Shown here: in pieces, positions 1 to 10,034 of the stretch
Position numbering within the stretch: the stretch's first letter is position 1
Layout: each line of letters starts with the position of its first letter
Source of the DNA: Microglena sp. YARC
Taxonomy: Eukaryota; Chlorophyta; Chlorophyceae; Chlamydomonadales; Chlamydomonadaceae
Length of the DNA stretch: 64,000 nucleotides
Assembly: GCA_022414725.1 (NCBI GenBank)
Contig: CM039462.1
Span: 50,639,005 to 50,703,004 of the forward strand
Reading direction: 5' to 3'
Made by a program: the position numbers and the translations under genes
The notes under the pieces: generated by a model
Told to the model about the DNA's origin: nothing
The model's database searches: none
Seen by the model: the letters and a program-made list of their open reading frames with translations, nothing else

Positions 1-660
1 TATGATTCAAATCAAAAGACCGTTTAGGCAAATTTCTTGATTTGTGAGTTTTTGCTGGATTTCTTCGAATCTTCTTATGTTTTTGAACATAAGATTGTTT
101 TCTAGTTTTTCGACAAAGAGACAATTCCTTTACTATCTTAGAATCATCTTATGTTTTTAAACATAAGATTGTTTTCTAGTTTTTGGAGAAAGAGACAATT
201 CCTAGACAATTATTGAATCTTGTTACATAACTCATAACTCATAACTCATAACTCATAAATCGTAACTAATAACCTCGCAATCTCTGAACTCTTACATCAA
301 AACCTCATAAGTCATTACCTTGTAACTCATCATTCGTAACTCGTAACCTCGCAATCTCAGAACTCTTAACTCATTACCTCATAACTCATTACCTTGTAAC
401 TCATAACTCATAACCTCGCAATCTCCAAACCGTAAATCATAACCTCAAAACTCATTACCTTATAACTCATATACTTCCAACCTCACTGCCTCACAGCCCC
501 ATTCACGGTGGTGGTGGAGGACACACATTTGGGTAGGTCCACATTGGTGCTGCAGCACTCTACGAGACCTCCACGCACTACACCACCACGACAAAACATT
601 ATCCTAGCACCTGAACACATCACCCTACTTCCTAACCTGACAACGTCTTAATCCCATTAT
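1..660. other. AT-rich intergenic stretch, no gene seen
   Basis: No convincing reading frame. The first 220 bases hold a duplicated hairpin unit (separate entry). Bases 226-480 are a loose tandem of the words ctcataactcataac and cctcgcaatctc. A short GC-richer stretch from about 480 to 660 leads into the minus-strand gene. It lies downstream of that gene's stop codon, so it may contain its 3' UTR, but no clear polyadenylation signal was picked out. Confidence 0.6.
66..203. repeat. Two-copy 63-bp repeat containing a perfect hairpin
   Basis: The unit at 66-128 recurs at 141-203 with only a few changes. Each copy contains the stem CTTATGTT/AACATAAG with a 3-4 base loop, followed by a shared tail ending gagacaattcct. 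Related cataag/cttatg words cluster again at about 11390-11600, upstream of the polymerase-like gene. Confidence 0.7.
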
Positions 661-689
661 TCACGTGCCCGCTTTACAACCTCATTCCC

Positions 690-1710
690 CCTCAGCCATG
701 CTCTTCATCTGCTTCATCATTTTTCCAATGGTGATCAAGAGGGCCGATGGTTCGTCGATGAATGCCTGTGCTGTGGCGATTGTCGGTGCACCTCTCAACT
801 ATCCTGCCCCCAATGGTCTTGAATTCCTCATCTGTCATAGTTGGAAAGAGCTTTGATCCGCTGTGATCTTTACGTAAGCCTTTCAGCTCGTCCCACACTC
901 GGCCTAGCATGTCATCACTAGGCTTTGCAGGCATGAGGCTACTCAGCTCTTCCATGTCATCTTCAACGAGCTTGTGCACCAGATTCTTAGCTCTGGCGTC
1001 ATCACCAGCCTCTTGCATGGCGGCGTGATGTTTGAGCAAGACTTTCTCCGTGGCATGAAACTTCTTCAAACGCCATGTAGCGACCCCAAGCCTCTGTGGG
1101 ACTGACTCCAAACCGACGACGCTCCTACCCTCTAGCAATGCCGCCAGCATGCCTGAGCCATCTACAGTGTGCAAGCACATCACCCAGTTCCCTTTGTTGC
1201 TGTACTCTCGCACGAGGTATCGGTATTCGTCGACACATCTCCTGCTGTACGCAACCTGCCGGGGACCGATGGAGCAGCCGCTAATATCGGGGCGCCAAAC
1301 ACGCTCTTGTCAGCATCACTTGGTGGGAGATAGACCTTCAGGCCGTTACTTGGCGTCATACCACGCAAAGCTGTCACGGACGTGCCACGAGTAGTGGAGA
1401 AAGTCCCGACTATGGCCACTGTGTTGGAAGCTGGTTTGAAGTCAGGCCCAATCCGCGTAATGGGGACATGATGCACGTCCTTAGCGGTGGCATCAACGAA
1501 AGCCCTAGTGAAGGTACTCACTTGCTCCATGTTGCTGTACATCACCACCTTGAACACCACAGCAAACTTCCTGTTTTGGACCATCAAGGTTCGCAGAGTG
1601 TCTGAGGCATCAACGCCCGTCCAAGCCTTCTCACCAACGTCCCAAAGCGGTCCAGTGTCAACACCCAAGCTCGGGTCGATGATGACCAAGTCGACCAATT
1701 TGGCAGGCAC
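690..1710 (-). pseudogene. Methyltransferase-like C-terminal exon (beta-class DNA MTase fold), frameshifted
   Basis: The exon opens after a TATCACGCAG acceptor at 1711. The first part reads VIIDPSLGVDTGPLW, where motif IV (D/N-P-P-Y/F) of DNA N6-adenine/N4-cytosine methyltransferases would lie. About 150 residues later comes WVMCLHTVDGSGML followed by ALLEGRSVVGLE, matching the later motif I block (GSG..AAL..GR..vG.E). Motif IV before motif I is the beta-class order. DPSLG replaces DPPY and the usual Phe-x-Gly is changed, so catalysis is doubtful. The two parts are in different frames, with the shift near 1290-1310 beside a CCCC run. This is either a real mutation or a sequence error. It appears to be the 3' end of the same minus-strand gene as the exons up to 8014. 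Confidence 0.55.
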
Positions 1711-1917
1711 CTGCGTGATAGTAGGAAATAATATAAATTAATACGTTAGTGGTAGGTTGATTGCTCCCCTTTGCAAAGGGGAGCAATGAACACACATCCC
1801 AATTTCAAAAGGCCAACCTACCATACATACCGACCTTAAACCTTTGCGTAGGAAAACGTAGAACACACATGCACTGAATAAGTACACCACCTTCCCTTGC
1901 AGGAAGTGGAGCAATGC
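1711..1917 (-). other. Intron with perfect 28-bp palindrome
   Basis: This stretch separates the methyltransferase-like exon from the previous one. Positions 1760-1787 form a perfect 28-bp palindrome built on GCTCCCC/GGGGAGC. A second, imperfect hairpin (CTTCC/GGAAG arms) lies at about 1889-1908. The exact donor on the upstream side was not resolved because candidate sites do not keep the frame. Confidence 0.5.
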
Positions 1918-2917
1918 TCATGCACCAAACAATTCAAGAATAGCCAAGCGCACCTTGATGAGGTCGTCACAGAGAAAAGTCTTTGGATGCACGTTGTATA
2001 GGTGCGCGCTGACCTTAGCGGTCTCCTTCCGGAGGAGCTGGCCAGCAGGTACAAGCGGGTGGTCCAGGTCAAGGAACACTGTTGTCGCTGTGACGAGCAG
2101 ATATTTCATCGCAAATGTACCGCCCTCTAGATGGTCGAAGAAGAGAGGACTAGGTTTTCCCTTCTTCCACACATCCTTGACGTCGCCGAAAGTGCGCCTG
2201 ATCTCCCCCATATCAGCATTGTGTTGGCTTTGCTCCAGTGAGTAGCCCGAAGCTACAAGACCTACGTCGTTCCTTGACAAGTCGAGGACAAGGAACTCCA
2301 CCGCTTCCTTGATGGTATGCAACGCACTGCTTACTGGATTGCGAGCGACAATGGGATAGGCAAGGAGCAGTACCCTCACTGCTTGGAGGAACTTGGCCAT
2401 ATCGTCAGATATAGCTCCGACAGCTCCACCAGATAGGCTGGAGTACACCATATCTGGTTGCGTCAATAGCTCGATGTCGGTGACGCTGGCCGAGATGACT
2501 GTGTCAGAGTGTGTACGTTCTTGTACATTCTTGCCCCTGCTCTCGATCACAGTCAACCACCAGTTCAGTTGGCTGTTGACTTCCTGATTGTTAGTCTAGA
2601 ACGTGATGAACCCATTTGCTTTCTTGAACTCAGTGATGGTCAGCTTGGGCATCAAAAGCTCTGAAGTACCACGGAGGTCAAGTGCATCCCTCCTTGTAGT
2701 GGCGTAGTCTAACTGCAACCTCGAGAACCAGGCCTGTGCTGTCATAGGCTTTGACAAACCTTCCACCGCCGTCTGTCCAACTTCCTCGGTGGCGAACATG
2801 ACGCCGGAGGCCTTTGTGCCACTTTTGGAAACGGCAGCGTCCATGGTACCCTTAAACAACTGGGTTGTTGACGGAGCTGAAGTGATGTTGTCCAGGCTTG
2901 TCGAGGCTAGGTGATTC
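1918..2917 (-). CDS. Middle exon of the ParB/MTase-like gene, one in-frame UAG
   Basis: The exon begins after the acceptor TTCGCAG at 2918 and stays open to 1918 except for one TAG at 2596-2598. On the same frame before that stop it reads KKANGFITF, and after it TNNQEVNSQLNWW. The encoded segment is mixed alpha/beta, with no domain I recognise. It lies between the ParB-like exon and the methyltransferase-like exon, where phage-type ParB-MTase fusions carry linker and target-recognition sequence, but that is only positional inference. A CAG-to-TAG change is the simplest explanation of the stop. Joining to the preceding exon (3083-3232) is off by one base, another sign of decay or of an assembly error. 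Confidence 0.5.
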
Positions 2918-2970
2918 CTGCGAACAAGGAAGTACGCGGTAATTAATTGAGGGAAGCTTGAAGGCAGCCG

Positions 2971-2990
2971 CTCCCCTTTGCGTAGGGGAG
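2971..2990. repeat. Intronic GC-rich hairpin element
   Basis: CTCCCCT and AGGGGAG arms around the loop TTGCGT, inside the intron at 2918-3082. It belongs to the same family as the hairpins at 1760, 9972 and in the large arrays. Confidence 0.6.
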
Positions 2991-3082
2991 ACCTGGAAGT
3001 CAACCAAATGGGCCCACGACAGTACATCGCGAAAGGGAGACATTTGGTAAGTATTTTAAAAGCAAACGTCTGTAACACTTAC

Positions 3083-3232
3083 CGTAGAGTAGCGGGTCAT
3101 CAACTCGGCCTTAAAGTCGTCCTCCTCAATGTTGTGCATATCAAGAAGCTTCTTCAGGATGAACACCACAAAGCCCGCACTCACTTCCTTCTTGAAATGA
3201 TCCAATGCCAACTTGTATGTAGCGGCAAAGGT
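3083..3232 (-). CDS. Small internal exon of the ParB/MTase-like gene
   Basis: A 150-bp exon bounded by acceptor GCTCAG at 3233 and donor GTAAGT just below 3083. It encodes a mostly helical segment (ATYKLALDHFKKEV, then LKKLLDMHNIEEDDFKAEL). No domain assignment. It is in phase 0 at its 3' end, which does not match the start of the next exon at 2917. Confidence 0.5.
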
Positions 3233-3564
3233 CTGAGCAAGCATGTAAGAGGTATTTGTTTATTTTTGATCATGCTCAAATATACATCATTGCAATCCAA
3301 GTTGCATGCAAATGGTCAAAATCGTATCCCCTTTGTCACCTAGAGAACTATGCAAACTCTCCTACAAGTACAACCATCCACTTAGTGCATGCATAGTCGT
3401 CCCGTACGCGCGGTGGAGCAGTCACCCCTCCCCCCTCCTCTCCCACTCCCCCACCCCCTGTTTAATTTCACACCCCATGTTTAATTTAAACCCCCCACCC
3501 CCTGTTTAATTTCACACACCCTATTTAATTTTAAATCCCACACCCCCTGTTTAATTTCACATAC
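3233..3564 (-). other. Intron with short CCCCTGTTTAATTTCAC tandem and a hairpin relic
   Basis: Between two minus-strand exons. Bases 3460-3560 are four or five copies of a roughly 25-bp unit built on CACCCCCTGTTTAATTTCAC. Bases 3381-3430 carry a single diverged copy of the unit that makes up the 5-6.8 kb array (agtgcatgca, then tcccgtacgcg, then ggagcag). Confidence 0.6.
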
Positions 3565-4882
3565 CTTGGGAGAAAAGCTGACGGAGTCAACGGAGTCCAA
3601 CTGTTTCTTGAAAGCCTCAACCTGGTGAGCATACAAGTGTTCCGTCACAAGGTTGAGGAAGGCGTCGCATTCAGCAGGGGGCAGCCTCATCGTATCCTTC
3701 ATGTCCTCCAACGTAACATTCCTGACATTGGTCACGGTTGGCTTGCCCTTCCCCTTGCCTTTACCCTTTGCCTTCTCCTCGTTTTCCTCTTCCTCGTCAA
3801 AGGATGGTCTGTCTGTCGGCAAGATAGTCACTTCACACTCCACGTTGGGGAGGCGCTCGAGGGTAATGTTACTGCCGATCATCGTTCGGGTGTCCATGCT
3901 TGACATGATGAGGAAAGCCCTGTCGTAGCTGTCCTGGGTCAAACTCACGATCTTGAAGCGTGGTGTCAAAGATGACGCCTCGTTGCTGTATAGCCTCGCA
4001 AGCTTCTCGTCCCCAGCCACGTATTGGAACCTAAAGGCACTGTACTCAATGCTGTGATGCCCTTTCTCAGCCCGAGGCGGGCTACTCGCTTTGAGGTACA
4101 TCTCTCTCCACAGGTAGGTCGAGATCAAGAAGGGCTGAGACTTGTAGCCCTCTGCCGACTGGCCACTGACGTTGTCTTGGGCGGAGAGAAACCGGGCATT
4201 ACCAAGCTTGTCCGAGTAGGTGTCGCCCGGCACCGAAGACAACCGGTACAGGCAGCACTGTCGGAGAGGCATCCCACTCGGGGTCAGGTCGATCAATGCT
4301 TTGGAGCTTTGGTAGCCTCCGATGACCCATGGCTCGCCAAACTCAGCTGACACATCGCTGACATTGTTGAACATGGTCGAAAAAGAGTCGAGGTCGATGT
4401 TCTTCCAAAGTGTACCCAGCGGTTTCAAGTTTGCATCAATGTCGATGAACAAGATGATGGCCGGGGTCATGCTTGTGGGTGCAAAGACATTTTTCAAAGC
4501 TATGATTCGCATCGGGTCAAACAAACGGATACGGACGGGAAGCTCTGGGGGAAGAAACCTCCTAGCATCCAAGGAGAAGTAGACCCCTTGTGCATTCGCG
4601 AGTTGTCCCTCGGCCAAGTGCTTCTTAGCCCATGTCAGCTTCTCTGAGAGTTGTGAACCAAGTTTGTCCTCCTTGTCCGCCACGGTAGGGGTGTTGGCTC
4701 TCGATACGCGTAGGCTGTTGTCCCCCCCTAAGCCTGAGGTGCTCATCCTCGCTTTGCCGGCTACGGATTTTGACTGCGGAGTTGGCCCTCCCACGGTCTG
4801 CAGTGACCCCAATGGTGTCAGTCCATTCCCAAGGTCAGTAGCGTGGGCAGGGGTCTCATCTGCTGCTCCATTTGAAGCGAAC
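3565..4882 (-). CDS. Large exon with ParB-like domain
   Basis: A 1.3-kb open exon between acceptor TGTCTTTAG (4883) and donor AAG|GTATGT (3564). The N-terminal third is low complexity. The middle reads FIDIDANLKPLGTLWKNIDL, then WVIGGYQSSKALIDL, then FLSAQDNVSGQ. This order resembles the ParB/sulfiredoxin fold, where GGhHR..A and a later N-containing box follow a beta-strand region, although the usual His-Arg pair is QS here. The C-terminal part carries an acidic/KGKGKG tract and a helical tail. ParB-like domains upstream of N6-adenine methyltransferases are common in phage modification enzymes, which fits the methyltransferase-like exon at 690-1710. The domain call is by eye and moderate at best. 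The coding frame itself looks real. Confidence 0.55.
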
Positions 4883-4969
4883 CTAAAGACATGCAAAACA
4901 AAATGACTTAATAGGGTTGACATAAAGGGATTTTTATATGAGTTTTATTTGGGCAATCCCCCAGGCGTA

Positions 4970-5401
4970 TTGGGTGTGTATTGGGTGGGTGTTGGGGGTG
5001 GGGGTCTCCCATACGCGTACGGGAGGAATTTCGGAACACTGAGGGTGAGATGAAGTAGGAGGGGTGTCTGCTCCCCCACGCGTACGGGAGGGCTGTGCAT
5101 GCACTGGGTGGTGGGTGTGGGGTGGGGGGCTCCCTTTGCGTACGGGAGGACTGTGCATGCACTGGGGTGTTTTGGTAGGGTGTGTGTATGTGTGGGGGGG
5201 TGGGGGGGGTGGGTCTCCCATTCGCGTACGGGAGGAATTTCGAAACACTGAGGGTGAGATGAAGGGGGAGGGGTGTCTGCTCCCCCACGCGTACGGGAGG
5301 GTGTGCATGCACTGGGGGGTGGGTGTGGGGGTGGGGGGCTCCCCTTCGCGTACGGGAGGACTGTGCATGCAATGGGGTGTATTGGGTGGGTGGGTGTGTG
5401 T

Positions 5402-5451
<50 letters not shown>

Positions 5452-6845
5452 CTCCCATTCGCGTACGGGAGGAATTTCGAAAACACTGAGGGTGAGATGA
5501 AGGAGGAGGGGTGTCTGCTCCCCCACGCGTACGAGAGGGCTGTGCATGCACTGGGGTGTATTGTGTGGGTGTTGGGGTGGGGGGCTCCCCTTCGCGTACG
5601 GGAGGACTGTGCATGCACTGGGGTGTATTGGGTGGGTGTGTGTGTGTGGGGGGGGGGGGGGGTCTCCCATTCGCGTACGGGAGGAATTTCGAAGCAATGA
5701 GGGTGAGATGAAGGGGGGGGGGGGGGGGTGTGGGGTGGCGGGCTCCCCTTTTCGTACGGAGGATGCGCATGCACTGGGGGGTGGGTGTGGGGTGGCGGGT
5801 CCCTTCGCGGTACGGGAGGGCTGTGCATGCACTGGGGGGGTGGGTGTGGGGTGGCGGGCTTCCCTTCGCGTACGGGAGGGCTGTGCATGCACTGGGGTGA
5901 ATTGGGTGGGTGTTTGGGGGTGGGGGCTCCCATACGCGTACGGGAGGAATTTAGAAGCAATGAGGGTGAGATGAAGGGGGGGGGTGTGTGTGGGGTGGCG
6001 GGCTCCCCTTCGCGTACGGGAGGACTGCGCATGCACTGGGGGGTGGGTGTGGGGTGGCGGGCTCCCCTTCGCGTACGGGAGGGCTGTGCATGCACTGGGG
6101 GGTGGGTGTGGGGTGGCGGGCTCCCCTTCGCGTACGGGAGGGCTGTGCATGCACTGGGGTGAATTGGGTGGGTGTTTTTTTGGGGGTGGGGGGCTCCCAT
6201 ACGCGTACGGGAGGAATTTCGAAGCAATGAGGGTGAGATGAAGGGGGGGGTGGGGTGGGGTGGCGGGCTCCCCTTCGCGTACGGGAGGACTGTGCATGCA
6301 CTGGGGGGTGGGTGTGGGGGTGGCGGGCTCCCCTTCGCGTACGGGAGGGCTGTGCATGCACTGGGGGGTGGGTGTGGGTGGCGGGCTCCCCTTCGCGTAC
6401 GGGAGGGCTGTGCATGCACTGGGGTGAATTGGGTGGGGTGTTTGGGGGTGGGGGGCTCCCATACGCGTACGGGAGGAATTTAGAAGCAATGAGGGTGAGA
6501 TGAAGGGGGGGTGGGGTGGGGTGGCGGGCTCCCCTTCGCGTACGGGAGGACTGTGCATGCACTGGGGGGTGGGTGTGGGTGGCGGGCTCCCTTCGCGTAC
6601 GGAGGGCTTGTGCATGCACTGGGGGGTGGGTGTGGGTGGCGGGCTCCCCTTCGCGTACGGGAGGGCTGTGCATGCACTGGGGTGAATTGGGTGGGTGTTT
6701 TGGGGGTGGGGGGCTCCCATACGCGTACGGGAGGAATTTCAAAGCAATGAGGGTGAGATGAAGGGGGGGGGGGGGGTGTGTGGGGTGGCGGGCTCCCCTT
6801 CGCGTATGGGAGGACTGCGCATGCACTGGGGGGTGGGTGTCGGGT
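4970..6845. repeat. GC-rich minisatellite array, about 1.9 kb (orientation 1)
   Basis: Tandem units of roughly 55-110 bp. Nearly every unit contains CGCGTACGGGAGG followed either by (g/a)ctgtgcatgcactggg (type A) or by aatttcgaagcaatgagggt (type B). Variable G-rich spacers separate them. Each unit has a small inverted repeat (ctccc...gggag) and the palindrome GTGCATGCAC. The array lies inside the intron upstream of the 3565-4882 exon. Long open frames exist on both strands here, but they are products of the repeat, not genes. Confidence 0.9.
5402..5451 (+). repeat. Poly(G) run of 50 bases
   Basis: An uninterrupted run of 50 G residues between two minisatellite units. Other units have G runs of 5-13 at the same place, so this is an expanded spacer. 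Confidence 0.95.
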
Positions 6846-7133
6846 GACCTACATGACGTGGCACAATACTTGGGTAAGCGTAATATCGTACGACATACGT
6901 AAAAATAAAAAGAAGATTCATTTCATACAATCGACTAAAAAAACTAGAAATAATCGAGTTGAATGCATTGCGATTCGCGATTCGCGGTCGTCAATCTCCG
7001 AATCTGCATGGACAAGCTTCACCACCGCACAAGGTCGCAATCGGCAACGTTGTCAAGCTCGCAACCTAGCGCGACCATTGAAGTGTATGGCGGACAGTCT
7101 GTGAAATAAGCATGAGTTTCGAAATGAACTCAC
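6846..7133. other. Intron, no gene seen
   Basis: Unique sequence between the minisatellite array and the small basic exon. A donor GTGAGT on the minus strand at 7133-7128 marks its start. Confidence 0.45.
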
Positions 7134-7296
7134 ATTGCACGGAGATCTTTCGGCATGCTTATTGGCAGCGTCTTTGGGTTGCATCGCCCTCGTCCTGAAC
7201 CGGTGTGTCCATTGCCAGCTCCCGATTGTTGCCTCCTCGCTTTAGCCTCCTCTCGCTTCGCATCCTCCTCTCGCTTCCTCCTCTTACTCGCAGAAT
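7134..7296 (-). CDS. Basic, Lys/Arg/Glu-rich exon
   Basis: A 163-bp exon bounded by acceptor TTGCCAACAG (7297) and donor GTGAGTTC (7133). The frame that stays open encodes ASKRRKREEDAKREEAKARR followed by a Gly/Ser-rich stretch. It is strongly charged, helical and could serve as a nuclear localisation signal. It does not join in phase with the exon at 7418-7891. The phase-compatible frame hits a stop within the exon. Confidence 0.45.
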
Positions 7297-7417
7297 CTGT
7301 TGGCAAGTGACAATTGCGGAAGTAAGGAATGGTGAAGGAAAACGAAAAGGAAAGATCGCCGTCAGAGCAATGATATTCAAAAGCGGGTACGTTGTGGTAG
7401 CGCAACGATATTCAAAC

Positions 7418-7891
7418 CTGCAGTATATGTCGCTCCGTACAGGTTTGTTTCAAAAGCTCGACTGTCGCACTCAATACGGTATGATCAAACATTCGCTCAC
7501 TGCTGTCAGGTGCCTGCTTCTCTCTCTGCCTTGTTCCCCTCCTGCCTGGGCTGAAACTCTCGAAACCTGGAGTTAGCGTGGATTCGCATGCTCGGATACT
7601 CAGTCTCGTTTCATCGAGCTGTCTCGCTGGGAGGACGCCTGTGCGCAGTTGCACAGGTTCACCGCGATCCTGCAACCACCATTTTTGCATTGCGGCGGTG
7701 TAGTTGTGCGGAGTGCGGAAATCGCCTACGGGCATGTGGTTCTTGAATGCCATGTCCTTCAGCTGTTCGGACGTGCAATCATCGAGGGTAAGTTGTAGCC
7801 AGAAAGCTTCGGACCCACACATCGGTTTGCAAGTTCCAGAAAACCGATACCAGGATGTGTGCGTCACAATAGTTTTTGGCACTGGCGCCTC
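7418..7891 (-). CDS. Upstream exon of the minus-strand gene, unknown domain
   Basis: Bounded by acceptor CTATTAG (7892) and donor CTGCAG|GTTTGA (7417). It encodes APVPKTIVTHTSWYRFSG, a hydrophilic segment ending in a basic stretch (FSPGRRGTRQREKQ) and a short helical tail. No family recognised. It joins the exon at 7927-8014 in frame if a 35-base GT-AG intron is removed. Confidence 0.45.
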
Positions 7892-7926
7892 CTAATAGCA
7901 CCTCGCGAGACCTAGTTTCCTACGAC

Positions 7927-8014
7927 CTGCTTGTTCCACTGTTGAATGCCTTCGTCACATGCGGGCGTCCCGTCTCCGTACATCTTGGCATCGATGGTGC
8001 CATTTGAGTAGAAG
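7927..8014 (-). CDS. Most 5' exon seen for the minus-strand gene
   Basis: It follows acceptor TTGGACGCAG at 8015 and encodes SNGTIDAKMYGDGTPACDEG followed by IQQWNKQ. It ends at CAG|GTCGTA. The next exon at 7891 continues in the same phase. No start codon was identified, so further 5' exons may lie beyond the 8.1-8.6 kb array or elsewhere. Confidence 0.4.
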
Positions 8015-8094
8015 CTGCGTCCAATAAAATAGGATAGGGTAGTCATTTGTTCGAATTGAATTAAATAATTAGACTCACTCTAACATTGTATGTA

Positions 8095-8625
8095 ATTCCT
8101 CCCGTACGCGAATGGGAGCCCCCCACCCCCCACACCACACAATACACCCCAGTGCATACGCATTCCTCCCGTACGCGAAGGGGAGCCCATCACCCGACAC
8201 CCACCCCCCAGTGCATGCACAGCCCTCCCGTACGCGTGGGGAGCAGACACCCCTCCCCTTCAACTCACCCTCATTGCTTCGAAATTCCTCCCGTACGCGT
8301 ATGGGAGCCCCCCACCCCCAAACACACCACCCAATTCACCCCAGTGCATGCCCAGCCCTCCCGTACGCGAAGGGGAGCCCGCCACCCCACACCCACCCCA
8401 GTGCATGCACAGCCCTCCCGTACGCGAAGGGGAGCCCGACCCCCCCCCCCCCCCCCCCCCCAACACACACACACACACCCCCCACCCCACCCACCCCCAC
8501 ACACACACACACACTTTCACCCTCCCCCCCCCCGCCCCCCCCCACACACACACACACTAGCCACGACTCATACCCAATAAGTGCAAGCAAAGTCCTCCCG
8601 TGCGCGTGGGGGAGCCCCCCCCCCC
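8095..8625. repeat. GC-rich minisatellite array, inverted relative to the 5-6.8 kb array
   Basis: Units contain cctcccgtacgcg followed by (a/t)agggagcc and cagtgcatgcacagccc, the reverse complement of the first array's type A and B units. It includes a C run of 22 bases (8440-8461), a (CA)n-rich block (8462-8560) and a degenerate end unit at 8581-8620. Confidence 0.9.
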
Positions 8626-8689
8626 CCGTTCAATGCTGCAATGACATCCCTTGATGAGGAGTTCGGGGAGTCAATGCCGCACCAGACTT

Positions 8690-9183
8690 GTTTTGCAAAA
8701 GGGTCGACCGGGAGGAAATAATTGAAGATATCACGCCCTTTGATTTTCTTACATTGTGGCATATTTCAAAGCAAGCAAGCTGTCATCAGCGACCTCAAGA
8801 AGAAGTCAATGATTCCGCCTACGACCCTATCCAGCAGTGTGCGCAAACTGTGGCGACAACATTGATGGCACGTAAAGATAAAGCATTGGCAGCCATTTGC
8901 CAAGTGTGACGACTGCGTCAAGTACAGAGCCAAACTACTCACCACTTCTTTTCAACCGGCAGTTGAGGCACTTCGTCTTGACCAGGCAATGCACCGTCTA
9001 CAGATTTCCATTGGTAGGAGACGATATGACATCCGCGAGAAACTTTCTGAAACTTTCCCAGACCTATTCTTGCACGTCTCCATTGATGCCATGGACAACA
9101 AGAAGACAACATTCCACAGGCACGACACTTCTCACATACGAAGAAGACCGCTGGAGGTGAAGGTTTGAAGACGCGCATCATGG
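8690..9183 (+). pseudogene. 5' exon of a DUF7869-type transposase-like gene
   Basis: The recognisable part runs from about 8890: HWQPFAKCDDCVKYRAKL, then LHVSIDAMDNKKTTF, then GLKTRIMG. A CxxC box followed by an S-I-D-x-M-D-x-K-T strand is what I know from the N-terminal half of DUF7869 proteins, which are widespread in eukaryotic repeats. The final segment needs a one-base frame change near 9160. The exon ends at a donor (G|GTGAGT, 9184). Upstream of 8890 the frames are broken. Confidence 0.5.
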
Positions 9184-9382
9184 GTGAGTAAGAACAAAGG
9201 GGTGCATGCATCCTCAATCCTAATGCATGGGAGAGCATGGAGGTCACAAATGGTACTTGACTTGTAGTCAGACAATGAGCATGCATCGACATTGCGTACC
9301 GTAACACATGACTGATTCAATATAAGTTGAAATCATTTGTATAAAATTATATTGTGACTTCTTTACTTCTATGCATACACAG
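9184..9382 (+). other. Intron of the DUF7869-type gene
   Basis: GTGAGT at 9184 to ACACAG at 9382. It includes gtgcatgcat and a weak hairpin similar to the GC-rich intronic element. Confidence 0.5.
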
Positions 9383-9923
9383 GATTGTTTTCCCAAGGAA
9401 GGGGATTTGTTGGGTATTGGGCTTATCCCTTTCTACTCGCAGTCCATCAACTTGACTATATCATGCCTCCAACATTTCTTCAACCAAGTCCTTGAACGGG
9501 AAGGGCGGCTTCCACAGTATTGCTTCTTGCAGATGGACAACGCAGCAAAGGACAACAAGAACGCATTCATGTTCGCATATTTGTCGCTATTGGTGGAGCT
9601 TGGCTGGTTCGAGCAAGTGTACGTCCACTTTCTTCCTCCCGGACACACACACAGCAATCTCGACCAGAAGTACTCGGTCATCTCGCAGGCTTTGAAGAAC
9701 AAGGACGTGTTCACCTTGGACCATCTGATTACCGAGGTTGGTGGCGTTTTCCAATCTATGGGCGACTACACTAAGCAGGAAGTTGTGACGTCAATTGGGG
9801 ACTTCTCTGCTGTCCTGAAAGACAACGTGTACCAGCTGTACGGTCACGGCACGAGCACGGTCAATGGAGTCAATCGACGTTTACACGCATTCAAGATCAC
9901 GAGACAGGCCAATAGGCAAGCTG
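9383..9923 (+). CDS. Core exon of the DUF7869-type transposase-like gene
   Basis: Encodes LPQYCFLQMDNAAKDNKNAF followed by LPPGHTHSNLDQKYSVIS. The pairing of Q-x-D-N-x-x-x-x-N-K-N with G-H-T-H-x-x-(I/L)-D is the signature of the DUF7869 family, which has been proposed to be an RNase H-like, transposase-derived fold. The two acidic positions are retained. The reading frame of this exon is intact. Function cannot be read from sequence. In such families the gene is usually part of, or derived from, a mobile element. Confidence 0.7.
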
Positions 9924-10034
9924 GTGAGTTGTCCAATTTGAATGCTTTGTCCTTTATTTTAATACCATATCCTCCCCTATGCGTGGGGGAGCATGAACAA
10001 TACTTATTCCTTGTTTTCACAACAACAACTGCAG
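9924..10034 (+). other. In-frame 111-base intron with GC-rich hairpin
   Basis: GTGAGT at 9924 to CTGCAG at 10034. Its length is a multiple of three and it has no stop in the host frame, so retention would not break the protein. It contains the hairpin CTCCCC...GGGGAG at 9972-9991, the same element family as in the neighbouring gene's introns. Confidence 0.55.

Noticed and set aside
4908..6826. Several 280-590 residue frames on both strands
   Set aside because: They are translations of the GC-rich minisatellite (His/Pro/Thr- and Gly-rich) and shift between frames with each unit.
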